Source: Druceiella hillmani
Taxonomy: Eukaryota > Arthropoda > Insecta > Lepidoptera > Hepialidae
Length of the DNA: 64,000 nucleotides
NCBI GenBank assembly: GCA_039881145.1
Contig: JAYKKI010000027.1
Location: 22,207,001 to 22,271,000 of the forward strand
Direction: 5' to 3'
A program made the position numbers and the translations under genes. Within the stretch, counting starts at the first letter, position 1, and each line of letters opens with the position of its first letter. A model generated the notes under the pieces. The model saw nothing but the letters and a program-made list of their open reading frames with translations, had not been told where the DNA came from and did no database searches. Below are positions 51,601 through 63,063 of this stretch, piece by piece.

Positions 51601-54600
51601 TGAGCTACCATTTGATAGAAGAAGTAATTAAAGATTACCTTTTTCATTGGCCTTCAATGATTCTACCATTTGTGAGACGCATTCATTGATGTATGGAGTC
51701 ATTCCTCTTAAGCGCGCTGAACTAAAGCTTGGTGTTAATATACTTCTTACGGATTTCCATTCTGCTCCCTAGAAGTAATGATATCATAGTTTTTTTATTA
51801 CAAATAGATAAATAATCGCGTGAAACCTCAGATTATTTTAGATATTTTATTGAACAAAAATTGAAAAACACTTGTAGTAATGTGTCGCAATTTGTAAAAG
51901 TTTAAGAGGCTCATAAAATAATATTTTTATGATTATTTATCTATATATTTAATTATTTATGAATGGTAAATAGTTAAACACCTAGATAACATGGTCACTA
52001 AAATTTGAAGACTTTGAAGCTTAATAATTCAGAACACGATAATAAGTTGTTTGAAAAATATATGCGCATGATCCTAGTAGTCAAGAGAATGTGTAAAAAA
52101 TCATGACTGGCTAAAATTAAGGAACTGGAAAAATATATACACATGAGGCAAGTAGTCAAGGGAATGTGTAAAAAATCACAACTGGCTAAAATTGAGGAGT
52201 TGGAAAAAATATATGCACGATGCAAGTAGTCAAGAGAATGAGTAAAAAATCATAGCTTGCTAAAATTGAGGAGTTGGAAAAAATATATATACGATGCAAG
52301 TATTTAGTCAAGAGAATGTGTAAAAAATCATGACTGGCTAAAATTAAAGAACTGGAAAAATATATAGACATGAAGCAAGTAGTCAAGGGAATGTGTAAAA
52401 AATCATGACTGGCTAAAATTAAGGAGTTGGAAAAAATATATGCATGATGCATGTAGTCAAGGGAATGTGTAAAAAATTATGACTGGCTAAAATTGAGGAG
52501 TTGGAAAAATATATACACATGATGCAAGTAGTCAAGGGAATGAGTAAAAAATCATAGCTTGCTAAAATTAAGAAATTGGAAAAATATATATGCATGATAC
52601 AAGTAGTCAAGAGAATGTGTAAAAAATTATGACTGGCTGTAATATTAAGGAATTGGAAAAATATATATGTCTGATACAAACAGTCAAGAGAATAAATAAA
52701 AAATCATGCCTAGTGTGGAATTTGAGAGATACGATGGAAGTGTGTTAGAATGGTTTGATGTGGCATTATTCTGTTACAATGTTTTCTGAAGCCATGAATG
52801 GTAGTCTGATTAAGTACCGAGAATCGTAAAAAGAAATATTTATTAAAATATAAAGCTGTTGGTTTTTTAATACAACTTGAGAATACAAATACAAACACAC
52901 AAAATAAAATACATACAAAATAAAAAAAATACGTCTACAAATACAAACTACAGCCTTTGGATTGAATTTAAGTGTTTATTCAAACGAAATAAAAATCTGT
53001 CCCTTTCTGCAGAAGTGAAATTGTAAGATTGATCATGCCTCCAAGCAACGTCCATTAATTTCTACATAATTAATACAGGGTGTGCAGTGGCAGATTTCAA
53101 AGTTTGAACAAACATAGTTTCTGAACGCAACACATAAGAGGGGCGCGGGGGGCGTCGTTAGAAACGCAAGCGGTGCGGATGTTTTAGTAGCCATGGAACA
53201 GTGGAGTGGAGAGCGCCGCGCTTTTGCCTTCGAGGCGTACATTTCGAGTGAATTTTCGCTGTCTATAGCACGCCGTCGATTTAATAATCGTTACAGTATT
53301 CGTCGATTACGTGATGGACCATCGATCAACCTTATTCAGTCATGGGTAGCAAGGTTCAGAGCTACAGAAACAACATTAAATAGGCCCAGGCCAGGACCTA
53401 CACTATTGGTAGACACAGATGAAAATGTAGAGCGTGTTATGGTTTCTGTCGTTGAAAATCCCCGTTTATCACTGCGTACACGTTCATCTATATTGGGAAT
53501 TCCGAAATCAACTTTACAGGTAATAATGCGAAAAAAGCTCAAGTTCCATCCATGTTCAAGATTTACACGATTCTGACTTTGAATTAAGAAAAACTTACGC
53601 GGAGGTGATGTTTTTGAGATTTCGTACTGCTACCCGGATGGGTAACATATTCTTCAGGACGAAGCTCACTTTCACATTGGAGGATATGTGAATAAGCAGA
53701 ACTTTCGTTACTGGGATGTCCACAACCCAAGACAAATGCATCAAGAGCCTTTACATAAGCCTAAAGTAACAGTCTGGTGTGTCATGTCTGCATCTGCAAT
53801 CATAGGGCCTTATTTCTTTGAAAATCAACGTGGACAAACTGTAACTGTGAATTCGGAGAGATATGCCCAGATGTTAAATGACTTTTTCAGAGTAGAACTA
53901 CAGAATAGTCCATCCTTCAACCGAAACACATGGTTTCAGCAGGACGGGGCCACAGCTCACACTGCTAATATGTCCATGAATGCAGTGCGGCAGTTATTTC
54001 CAGAAAAAAACATGTCCCGAAACGGTACCGTACTGTGGCCACCTAGGTCACCCGATTTAAGCCCATGTGACTTTTTCTTATGGGGATACTTAAAATCAGT
54101 TGTTTACAAAACAAATCCGAGCACTGTGACACAACTTAAACAAAATATTCGAGCTGAAGTCAGTAGGATACCCCAGTCGCTCTGCAAACGCGTTTTTGAA
54201 AACATGCGTGCTAGACTCGAAGAGTGTGTCAGACTCGATGGCCGCCATTTGGAAAATGTGGTTTTTAAAAAATGTAATCCGCATTTGTTGTTATAAAGTA
54301 AACCCACTTTGTATTAGAGGTGTAGTTTTTTTTTTTAATTTTTCAAACATTGAAATCTGCCACTGTATAAGAAGCCTTTAGCTAAACATTTTGTATTCAC
54401 CATTCTTTACATAGCAAAGAACTGGAAACGCACATATTAAGATATACTTTATTTTATTTAACCTTAGTAACACAAAATTACTTTTCGAAGCTTATTTCAT
54501 ATTTTATCCTCACACCGGGTATGGAAACTTACTTTTAAATTCAAGAGCGATCGTTTCAAATAATTTGGCTCGTTAGTCGAAAGGATGCTTCTGTCCATGA

Positions 54601-57600
54601 AATGGTCAAAATCTCTTATGAAGATTGCTTTTATAAGATCAGGATCCCGTATCATAAGAATTGGACGTCTCCCTTCAAATACACCTGAAAGAAATGAAAT
54701 ATATATTAATTTAGTCAAAATAGATAAATGTGTCCTTCATTAGTTAAGAAATTGACTAAAAATAATAATTGTATAATAAATTGTCCCGATTATGGAAAGA
54801 TTTTAGGACACTAATCATTTAATACATTGAATGGTAAAAACATGATAGATTACTGACTATACTAACTATAATTACTAACTATAATAATATTACTAATTAT
54901 AATAAACAATATTTTGTAATGAATTTTTGTAACATGTGTGTGTCTGTTAAAAGTTTTTTTTTATAAATATGAACTTTAATGTATAAAAAGTCAATTATCA
55001 AACTCATGATGGATTTTCAATTTTGAAGTAATGAATAAAAAATAAACAGTTGGTGGAGGATATTTAAATTTTTACCTTTATTTATTATCTATTAAATCTT
55101 AGATTTAATAAAATATAAATTTTTTTGTAAATGTTGTGCGTGTACAATAATTTTAAAAAACTATGGAATAACTAAGACAGTAGATTATTAAAAGTATTTA
55201 AGAGTTTTTTGATATTTTTTAAATTAAGAAATTATTTTACTTATTTATAAATACATTAAGGCATTACAAACAAAAATACTGATAAAATAATACATAATTA
55301 GATTATACCATTAGATTTTACTTGTAGTTCTGTTACAAAGGGCAAGATTAATATTAGTTAAAATTAGTTCCATTATTTTGCACTGTAATATGGTGATGTA
55401 CTCTTACATCCAGTTTGTAGTGTCGATCCAACTAGTAGAATGAAGCATAAATGTTGCCAAATATCCTAGTTACCCATGTTAATAGTTAATACCCTAGTTA
55501 AAATAAATTGCTCCCCTGTTTCAATACTTTTGCTTAATTAATTAATTAATGTTGATCATAAATGTTAAGTTTGTGAGTGCCCATTATTAGGCTGAAATTA
55601 TTTTCAGTTTGCTGTATCTTATAAAGGTTGATGGGACTTATGCTATTAGTGAGTTCCCATAGTATTAACATAAACGAAATTATAGAATTCAAAGTGACAT
55701 TTATTGGAAACAACTAAATATATTTTAATAAAAATGTTTTTAAAACTGTATTTTTAATAGTATTTTATAAAGTCTACAGAGGAGGGGAATACTTTTTCCA
55801 ATATTGTGTAGTTCTTTTGTATGTTTCAACACTCTACTTTCCCTTTTTATACAGATATTTATAATTTGTTTTAAAATTAGCGTAACGAACGGTGTCTTGT
55901 TTATGTTAATTTAAATAAAGAGAAATTTAAAGCATATTTTTTAAATTATTCTGTTAAATGAGAACACTCTTTAATATTGACTACACTATATACAAATATT
56001 CTTGCAGGAAGAATTTACAAGGTCTTTATTATGGTACAGTGCATCATTAGAGTATAAATATATATTAGCTAAATTAATTTCCCAGGAATAGAAGTAAGGT
56101 ACTTCATTAACAGCATTATGAATAAAAAAACACCAGTACATTGTATATATAGGATAAAAAGCAGTTAATATTATTTCTTTTTTACATAGTGCTGTTTTAT
56201 ATGATTTTAAGCTTGAAGAATTTCAATCAATGGCACCTATTAGTGGAAAAGAAATTCAGGGATAAAACATTTTTGCTGCATATTTTTAGAAAGCTGTACT
56301 TGGGATCGGGCTTGAATCTCACTTCCTGTTGTACAATATTTAGATAAACATCTTTGCTGACACTTTGATACAGCCTCAACTTCACTTCCTGCTGCATAAT
56401 TCTTAGGGTAATTAGTCTGAATTGAGGGATTATCCTTCTTTTATAAGGATACAAAATCACAGGAGGCGACGTTACTTCATCAGCGCTAATTGTAATCACT
56501 AAAGTCAAACATTCCGTTTTGTCATTATAAGTTCCACAATATATTTTATTGCATTCCTTTCTGATTAGCACCAACTGTTCTTTAGGACTCAAGTAAATGT
56601 CACCCTCGTCACTATTAAACATTCTTCGTATATCAAGCATAAACTTTTCTTAAGGTAATTTGCACGAAATTTTTGAGTGACCTTTCAAAAACCCTTTGAA
56701 ACATTTGTCTCCTGGGATCATGTTTTTAAAAGGATTTCCATTTGTAATTTATCTAACAATTTAGCAACAGACTTCACTAGTTAGGCAAAAATGTTTGAAA
56801 ATAGTTTTTGATCAAAGAAATAATGTAATTTTGTTGTTAGAAGTCTCCTTTCAAAAAAATCTATTACACATACTATATACTATATACAAATATCACATAA
56901 TAACCGCAGAATAGTTCTACTAAAAGATTGTATAATTAATACATTTTTGTAAATTGATTTATCATTAAAAGATAACAACTGAAAGTTATTCTTGATCTGG
57001 TTTATAATAGATTGAATTAATTTTTTTTCAATTAAAAACAAGAATTATCCATATATTGATTGAATAACGACATAAAGATCGAATAACGATATAAATATTG
57101 AATAACGACCACAAGTCGTTATTCGATCTTTAATCGTATAGTTCCTATTTCCGACTACAAGGTTTAATGAATTTTTTGTATAAATAAAAATAAATAGTCA
57201 ATAACCTTTGTTTTAAATTTTATTTCATTGATAAATTTGTAAAACAAACGATTTGTACTTACCATAAATAGTTCATATTTTTCAAATACACACTATTTAT
57301 CCCAAACTAAATTTTGACATTTGGGCTATTCAAAATATAAAGTGATACATCATTCCCAGATGGTAGTCGAATAGGTGTAAGTCCTGCTATAGGTTCTGAC
57401 CTAATAAAGGTTGTAAAAAATTGATGCGAAAGTCGGTGGTCGGATGAAGTACATTGGAATTGTCTATAATTCTTCGAATGTTAATTTAAGGCAGCCATAA
57501 TGGTTTAAATGTTTAAATCAAAGACAACTAAATCTTCCTTTAAATCGTTATCACATGAAACATTCTAAAAATAAATTATACATCCCATGTATCCATCATA

Positions 57601-58906
57601 TATCTACATAGCAAAAGTTTCCTCTTGCTTTTGTTCTAAAACTGTAAAAAATTAAATCTTTTTATAGCAATGATTCCCAAAGAGGCCTATATGAACCCCC
57701 AGGGCAAGATTACTATTTGCTGGGGTTCTACGTCAGTGAGAAAAAGATATTGAGGTCCACAAGACATAAGTGGTGTGATGTGAGTGAACTCCATTTAAAC
57801 AAGTCATCTTCATCATTCAGGCATTGCACAAATGACATAATACACCTAACATGGATTGTGTGTGTTATAGAGATATGATTAAATATTATTTCATACTTCA
57901 TAAAATTGTTTTAGCATCTGCTTTATGGCGTGCTACATTTAGATGCAGGTTTATACAAGTTTCCATACTGGCAGTATCAGCAGTTTTGGCTTCAGAAGGT
58001 TATACCATTGGCTTATCTTGCATTGTACATTTATTGCAAGGAAGTTTTCCATAGTTTTTCCATTTTCATACCCCGGGGGAAAGAACTATTGTGCAGTTGC
58101 CAATTTTCTTATGAAAAAAGAAATTGGTTGTGAATTATCAGATGTGGAGATTTGAAATGTACCTCACTAATTTGAAGCCAAATACTGAAAAATTATTATC
58201 AGGCTCATATTACCCATTAACAATTTTGACTAACAATTTCACTAGCTTCTGATTTACTTCTTCCTAAATCCAAATAATTACTTAAATTTTATGTCTTTTT
58301 AATAAAGATTTGAGTAAAAATTATACATATTTTTTTTTACAATTGTCCATTCTTCAAAAAATATCATATCGTAATGTGCAAATATGTGTCAACTATGATT
58401 AACACATGAGACTTTAATATGTTTAGGAAAATTCAATATCAGGCAGGTATAGTGTCTATGGACAAAAATTAATTGGCAAGTGGGTCAGGGACAAAAAACT
58501 TTGGTAACCTCTTTTTATATCGCACCCAGTAGGTCATTTTCTTTGCTTACTGGCATTTTTTCTGTATATTGTATAAGTTTGCATTTATATTCTCAATTTC
58601 ATTTACGTGACTGAAAATAAAAAGCTTTTTTATAAACAAAATAAAGTTAACAAACATACCTGCGTATGGCCAACCTTCAAAATCTTTATAAAGTTTCAAC
58701 TGAAATTCAAAAGATGAGGTCTTCATTCGTACTCTTTCTCCAACGTTTCCCACAACTATGGTAGGAGCCTTGTAATGAATTCCACGCTTTTTGAAGAATG
58801 AGAAAGTGCTTGTGTAATGATAGTAGAGAAAGCACAGCAAAAGAATTATAAACACTGTAGTTTTATACTCAAGGAGTATATCTATAATATTGTAGTAAAT
58901 ATCCAT
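42650..58906 (-). CDS. Cytochrome P450, CYP3 clan (CYP6/CYP9-like), nine exons
   Basis: Exons: 58660-58906, 54533-54684, 51639-51768, 50771-50889, 49774-49955, 49614-49696, 46949-47170, 44788-45039 and 42650-42819. All introns are GT-AG, all phases agree, and the total is 1557 nt encoding 518 aa. Residues 16-33 form the ER anchor. WKSVR (137-141) is the helix C WxxxR. AGFET (321-325) is the helix I oxygen-activation motif. ETLR (379-382) is ExxR, PERF is at 435-438, and FGAGPRNCIG (454-463) holds the haem ligand Cys461. Length and motifs match a functional microsomal monooxygenase that takes electrons from P450 reductase; CYP3-clan members often metabolise xenobiotics. The substrate is unknown and the clan call rests on motif style. 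The N-terminal proline hinge is weak (KAPTIVVGN). An acceptor at 58917 suggests a 5' UTR intron. The long introns carry many transposons. Confidence 0.93.
43414..44699 (-). mobile_element. DD41D mariner-like transposon, copy 2, in P450 intron 8
   Basis: Both terminal inverted repeats are intact: caggtgtccagtggcagatt at 43414 and its complement ending at 44699, about 27 bp with one mismatch. It is 1286 bp long. It sits inside the intron between the haem-binding exon and the last P450 exon, in the same orientation as the gene, and leaves both splice sites untouched. It is the best-preserved of the three copies. Confidence 0.93.
43486..44583 (-). CDS. DD41D transposase (IS630-Tc1-mariner)
   Basis: An open frame extends from 44628, but the likely start is the Met at 44583 (ccATGGAACAG), which is the conserved start in all three copies. 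The N-terminus (MEQWSGEHRAFAVKAYILSG) is a helix-turn-helix DNA-binding region of the DUF4817 type, followed by a second HTH (SLRTRSSILGIPKSTLQVL). The catalytic core has FSDEAHF, WFQQDGATAHT and SPDLSPCDFFLWG. I count 41 residues between the last two catalytic aspartates, the spacing of the rosa/Visitor-type DD41D lineage. Compared with copy 3, 11 residues (33 bp, MLNDFFRVELQ) are deleted in frame after the ERY motif, so activity is doubtful although there is no stop. Confidence 0.88.
   Translation of the reverse strand: MEQWSGEHRAFAVKAYILSGFSLSVARRRFNNRYSIRRLRDGPSINLIQSWLARFRATGSTLNRPRLGPTPLVATDENVERVMVSVVENPRLSLRTRSSILGIPKSTLQVLMRKKLKFHPYKIQIVQDLHDSDFELRKTYVEVMLLRFHTATRMGNIFFSDEAHFHIGGYVNKQNFRYWDVHNPRQMHQEPLHKPKVTVWCAMSPSAIIGPYFFENQRGQTVTVNSERYVQNSPSFNQNTWFQQDGATAHTANVSMNAVRQLFPEKNISRNGTVPWPPRSPDLSPCDFFLWGYLKSVVYKTNPSTVTQLKENIRAEVSRIPQLLCKCVFENMRARLEECVRLDGRHLENVVFKKIKSAFVVIKLK
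45499..45540. repeat. Perfect 17-bp-arm hairpin in P450 intron 7
   Basis: gtttaaattgtataatg (45499-45515) and its exact complement (45524-45540) surround an 8-nt loop. Confidence 0.95.
45590..46330 (+). pseudogene. Degraded mariner transposase in P450 intron 7
   Basis: Ordered mariner motifs are spread over several frames: a DKPYKRRRFED segment, HQLGKV...KWEPHYLT, an ALEALMHYKFLK stretch, VTANSYCNNLE, LLLHDNAHPQVV (second catalytic Asp) and HMRNKQIRNEEELKEM. The last catalytic aspartate region (usually PSDYHLF) reads TNNYSLF, so that Asp is lost. No inverted repeats were recognised. It is antisense to the P450. Confidence 0.8.
47181..47275. repeat. Direct repeat plus perfect 26-bp-arm hairpin in intron 6
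   Basis: A 21-bp unit (taaatttgcagataattttt) occurs twice in tandem at 47181-47222. It runs into a perfect inverted repeat: 47219-47244 and 47250-47275 (tttataaagtcttgtataat...), loop aaata. The acceptor of P450 exon 7 is only about 10 bp away. Confidence 0.95.
47347..48592. repeat. 422-bp tandem triplication in P450 intron 6
   Basis: Units start tgaaatctaacataaag at 47347, 47769 and 48191, with the third unit slightly short (2.95 copies). Units differ at only a few bases (for example gatatta/gttg, caccaaa/catcaaa), so the expansion is recent. Each unit contains a more GC-rich stretch (gtgcggatcacatcggagtc). No open frame of note. Confidence 0.95.
48836..49501 (-). mobile_element. piggyBac-like element remnant in P450 intron 6
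   Basis: Flanked by TTAA at 48836-48839 and 49498-49501. The ends are inverted: ttaaccgttttagtgtcatg versus the complement ttaaccgtttgagtgctgac. TTAA target duplication with TTAACC-type ends is characteristic of piggyBac. A minus-strand frame starting at 49268 (MSEYENNSSENDRFSSCEES) is acidic and serine-rich like a piggyBac transposase N-terminus, with a stop after about 35 codons. No catalytic domain remains; the rest is internally deleted. Confidence 0.65.
52045..52715. repeat. 75-bp minisatellite, nine copies, in P450 intron 2
   Basis: The unit contains gtagtcaagrgaatgtgtaa, aaaatcatgactggctaaaa and ggaattggaaaaatatata. The tagtcaag core recurs every 74-77 bp from 52078 to 52681. The minus-strand frames across it read as repetitive peptides and are not genes. 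Confidence 0.95.
53076..54367 (+). mobile_element. DD41D mariner-like transposon, copy 3, in P450 intron 2
   Basis: The 5' end at 53076 (cagggtgtgcagtggcagat) follows a TA. The 3' inverted repeat ends at about 54365 (attgaaatctgccactg, then TATA), slightly shortened. Transposase frame pieces lie at 53193-53576 and 53688-54296. A 14-bp deletion near 53549 (lost ataaaattcaaatt relative to copy 1) shifts the frame, and a 1-bp deletion near 53655 restores it, destroying the first catalytic motif between them. It retains MLNDFFRVELQ, which copy 2 lacks. Antisense to the P450. Confidence 0.93.
56227..56640 (-). pseudogene. pogo/jerky-like transposase fragment in P450 intron 1
   Basis: A 137-codon open frame reads FNSDEGDIYLSPKEQLVL, then ECLTLVITISADEVTSPPVI, then LYPYKRRI. 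This is the first-aspartate region of pogo/Tigger-type DDE_1 transposases (xFNxDExGF...KECLTxL...G...PPMxVxPYKR). The remaining catalytic residues are absent. A short internal tandem duplication (QQEVKLRLYQ / QQEVRFKPD) follows. Antisense-strand reading gives nothing. Not a host gene. Confidence 0.75.
57074..57131. repeat. 16-bp-arm hairpin in P450 intron 1
   Basis: aaagatcgaataacga (57074-57089) and its exact complement (57116-57131) surround a 26-nt spacer that itself carries two more gaataacga copies. Confidence 0.85.
57667..58510. mobile_element. hAT-like element remnant, 844 bp, in P450 intron 1
   Basis: Flanked by a 9-nt direct repeat, ctttttata, at 57658-57666 and 58511-58519, consistent with an hAT 8-bp target duplication plus one chance base. 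The ends are hAT-like: left gcaatgattcccaaag, right (complement) aggttaccaaag. The interior includes gaaccccc...ggggttc. Short open frames at 57851-58155 have no motif I recognise. Probably non-autonomous. Confidence 0.5.
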
Positions 58907-59294
58907 TTTGAATCACCTGTAACATGGAATGAGTTCATAAATAAATTTATTATAATAGCTGACAACAGTTTATGATAAATAGAATTTCATAAGACTTTTC
59001 TCTCCCAACGTGATATATCTACTCGTTATTAACCTTGAAAATTTGAGAAAGAAATAAATCAAAATCCATTAATGGTATCCAATTACATTTGATTGGAATT
59101 TACAAATAATAAACTATAAATATTATTTTTTAAAAATAATGTAATCTAGATATAAACCATCACAGTTACGGCACACTAGTAAACAAGCACTGAAATTATT
59201 TATGACTACATGTCAAGTCAGTCAATGATGTTGTCGACTTCTCTTCAATTATTTTCTACCAGTTCAACAACAACCCCACAGAATGAAACCTATT
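58907..59294. promoter_or_regulatory. 5' flank of the P450 gene
   Basis: The P450 ATG is at 58906 (minus). An acceptor-like ttacag at 58917-58922 suggests the leader is spliced and the promoter may lie further upstream (higher coordinates). No TATA box or response element could be assigned. Confidence 0.3.
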
Positions 59295-59540
59295 AGAATT
59301 AAACCAGCATTGTGAGATTGATCAGGACAAGAAATTGGTACCCATCGAAAAACCTATTTGTTGGGATAAACTTTATGGATGAGTGGCATAGAGGTGTTAG
59401 AAGTATGAACTGTTGCTCTATCCTGTTGAAACCATGTTTTGTATGATGTATCTTGAAAAAATCCACAACACTGTTATAAAAAACTCCTTATATCTTCAAA
59501 AAAAGAGGGCCGATAGTGCCATGCATTGAAGACTCAAACT
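59295..59540 (-). pseudogene. Degraded DD41D-like transposase fragment
   Basis: Read on minus, MHGTIGPLFFED, then TWFQQDRATVHTSNTSM, then WVPISCPDQ align in order with the transposase segments IIGPYFFEN, WFQQDGATAHTANVSM and VPWPPRSPD. One stop, and the last aspartate block is lost. Older than the three preserved copies. Confidence 0.7.
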
Positions 59541-60414
59541 CAGAACGTAAAGACTCAAGCTGCCTTTGATGTTTATATTTTGGATTTGTGGTGTTAGTCT
59601 CCAGTAGTGTTAGTTTTGTTGGTTTATGTGCCTATTAAGGGAGTATTTATATTTTTGGCGAAAAAGTTTCATTTTTGCCATGTTTACTCTAAATCTTGGG
59701 AATATAGTAGTCTAATGTTTTTAATATGGGAAAATAGATCAAACCTTCATCTATAACTTATATGTATCACTTTTTATTTGTTTCATATATTTATTTCATG
59801 AAAATCCAGTTTTAGCAACTCATTCCTCGCAAAATTGTTAAGAGGGGTAAGTTTAAAGGGTTCATTCCAAACAATTCATTTAACTATATATTTTGTAATA
59901 CCGACTTGTTAATTTTAGTGCCAAAATGCATGCCAAGTTAGTTGTGGTACGGCCGCTCTGAAAACACGAGTCTTTCTACACTAATGGTGTAATTATAGTT
60001 GGATTGACCGGACCTAGATGTAACAAATTTTATTTAATAGTGTCTATTACTTAGTGCCTATTATTAGTGTCTATTATTTAGTGCTACAATCAAACAGTTT
60101 TTTTCAATTTTACACATTTTTGGAAGTTTCAAAAGTCTCTAGTATTTTTTTGACGACACAGATGCTTGGTATCTATTTCTTTAAATTAACTATACATTAT
60201 TGACGTACCAGCACCTCTATTAGGAATTATATTATATAATTTTACAGGAACTCTATTAGGAATTTACTATCAAATTTTGGATTTTTAAAAAAACAACCTT
60301 AAAGTAGCAATCAAAAAAATAATCAGACTTCGTCAAATCCATGTATAGCCCAAAATATTTTAAATGGCTTAAGCTGTCAACTCCTTTCGAAGTTGCATCG
60401 AGCCATCAAAACCT

Positions 60415-60462
60415 GTATATATATATATATATATATATATACATTTATATATATATATATAT
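60415..60462. repeat. TA microsatellite
   Basis: (TA)n with one CATT interruption. The open frame across it is translated repeat. Confidence 0.95.
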
Positions 60463-63063
60463 CATTCATTCGTACTTCGTTTGTCTATTACAGCTGTTTT
60501 TTTCTCAGACACCGCTTGATGTAAAAGCTTAAAATTTGGCATTGTAGTAAACATATTAACCCGCATTTAATTGAATTGCTTACACTCAAAAATATTCATA
60601 TGAATATTTTAGAGAGAGAGGGACAAGAACTCAAAATTTTTTAAAAATTCCATGTATAATGTAGTGTATTGTTTGGAAAGATTTATTATAGGGTAATTTT
60701 TTTTTAATAATGTTGTGCACATTACTTTTTTAATAATGTTGTGTACCGTATCCTCAGAGATATTCTGGAAAATATGAAAAAATATGGTGAAAATAATGTA
60801 TCCTAATTCTGACATCACTGAACCTAAAATTACGAAGAAATAGGGATTTTTGGAAGCCCATGCAAAGGCAATAGGAAAACTGTAGCGATGATTGTAGATG
60901 TCATCATTCTTGAAATATAATATACAGTGTTTTTACACTTATGAACGTATGGCTTGCAATATATTTTCACTTTTCTATATTTTCATATGATTTCCTCAGG
61001 AACTAGATATACAATGTAGAAACTAGATATACGACGTTTATAACTGCTTAAATGGGTGCGGAACCTTCAAAGTGTGGGTTCTACTCATACTAGACATATT
61101 TTAGTTTATGTATGTAAATGTGTGTACATGTTATAATTTTAAAGGTCCTCTGCCACAGTCATTGTATCGTTATAATTTTATTCCATTTATTCGACTATTT
61201 AATCCATTTCATTTATTCATTGTAGTGAATTATTTTAGTAAGTAAGCTCTCAAGAAGTATTTGAATTGTTTCGTACATTCATTTCTTAGCTTTGATTTGA
61301 ATTTCAAATATATGCGGATGAATGAAACGAGCCCTGTTTGTTATAAAAATTTCAATGTTTTTTATAAAAATTTATTCTAATATAAAAATATACAACAAAA
61401 TAGTTTATTCAAAGTTTCTATACAAAACGTTTAAAAGGAGAACCCGTTTTATCTATAAATACTTAATAATTTTAGCGGTGGCTTCGCTTTATAATTAAAA
61501 ACTTATAAGGAGAAATTAAAACTTGCAGCGCCATTCAAATGATTAAAGGAAATCAAATTCTAAGCCTTTATTTTCGTGACTCTGAAATACAAAGGACCAT
61601 TAAACTAAAAATATTCCCTCTATATTAGGGATTAAAGGGAGTGATTTTGTTGCTGCCTTATACTGCGTATGTAGCGTTTCAACAAATTAAGTCTATCTGC
61701 GACTCCATGGCGACATTGCTTCGTTATTTCCATTGTGTACTTTTTTTGGTCCAAATAAGAATGTCCCCAAATAATGAGACTTACTAAAATAAAAAATAAC
61801 CTATATCACATCCCGGCTTGCCAAATACCTCTGTGTAGAAAATCACATCGATCTACTGGTCTGTTGCGATGTAAATGAAGAAGAAAGAAACACACTTGCA
61901 TTTCAAGTTGTTTATTTATAGATTACACGCTTTTGGAAAGGACAGAGGAAGCATACGGTCCTTGTGGTTACCTGGCCTGGTAAATGGATGAAATCCTTAT
62001 TAATATTGTAATAATAATATGGTACTATTGTAACAAATATTTTCATTTTAATTATAATGTTAGCGATCAAGGTAATGCGAATAGGCTATAAATTTGTTGC
62101 ACATTACGAGATTTAAAATACTTCCTTTGTGTCTTTTAATTCTTGAACTAACTGAATTTTGTAAGGATGCAAATATCATTAAAATAATCCGTAGTAATAT
62201 TCTGGACAAACCTAGTGCTCTGGAATATATAGACAAGTTAGAATTCTCACAAATAAACTTTTACGCTCTATTGTTTTCTTCTATTCACAAGGTCCTTAAT
62301 ACTACTAATGTCTAATCAGTCTCTTACTAATGTCTAATCAGTCTCCTTAAACTTCGCTACCTAATGTTTAATTGTTTGAACAGATGGGGTTTTGTTTAAT
62401 TTTAGAATTATTATTACGATAAAACTCACTTAAACAAAAGGCGCACTGTGCTAAAATTTAAACATTGGTTGTTATTGTCCGTACCCCACTTACAAAGTTT
62501 TCCACGTCACATTCTTTAAATTCAAATTTTCAAGGACTTCGGGCCACCTGTATTATGAAAATTAAATTACCCATGGCAACTTTTATGTAATGTTGGGAAA
62601 TTTTTTATCTAGGAAAAAACACATGGTCAACTAATAATAACTATGATTATGCAATTATTTACTTATTCAGTTTCTACTTTCAAATGCATTTTTTTATGTT
62701 TAAACTATTAGTGCATCTGAAATTATGTAAAACAAAAGGAAGCACACGAAGTTTGTCTAATATAAATGCTGGTTAATTGTAATAAAATACTAAATAAAGA
62801 TGTAATTCTTTGATATTTATGATGTGTAATCTCATAGCTTGCAAAGTATTAATGCAAATGTATAAACAGCGTTAAATGTTCCCGAAAATTTTCAAAAGTG
62901 ACCTGTTGTACGATTTGTTCATAAATTTGAGGTTAATTTAATAATAAATTGTAAACAATAAAAGTAATTCTAAAAAAACGTTTGTAATTTTCTGTATAAA
63001 TATCATTATGAACCTTTCACAGTGTTTTAACGCTTTAAATTGTTACTGTTATCACTTGCTTAA

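Noticed and set aside
51998..52679. Three overlapping minus-strand frames of 75-88 aa
   Set aside because: They are repetitive peptides produced by the 75-bp minisatellite, with no domain.
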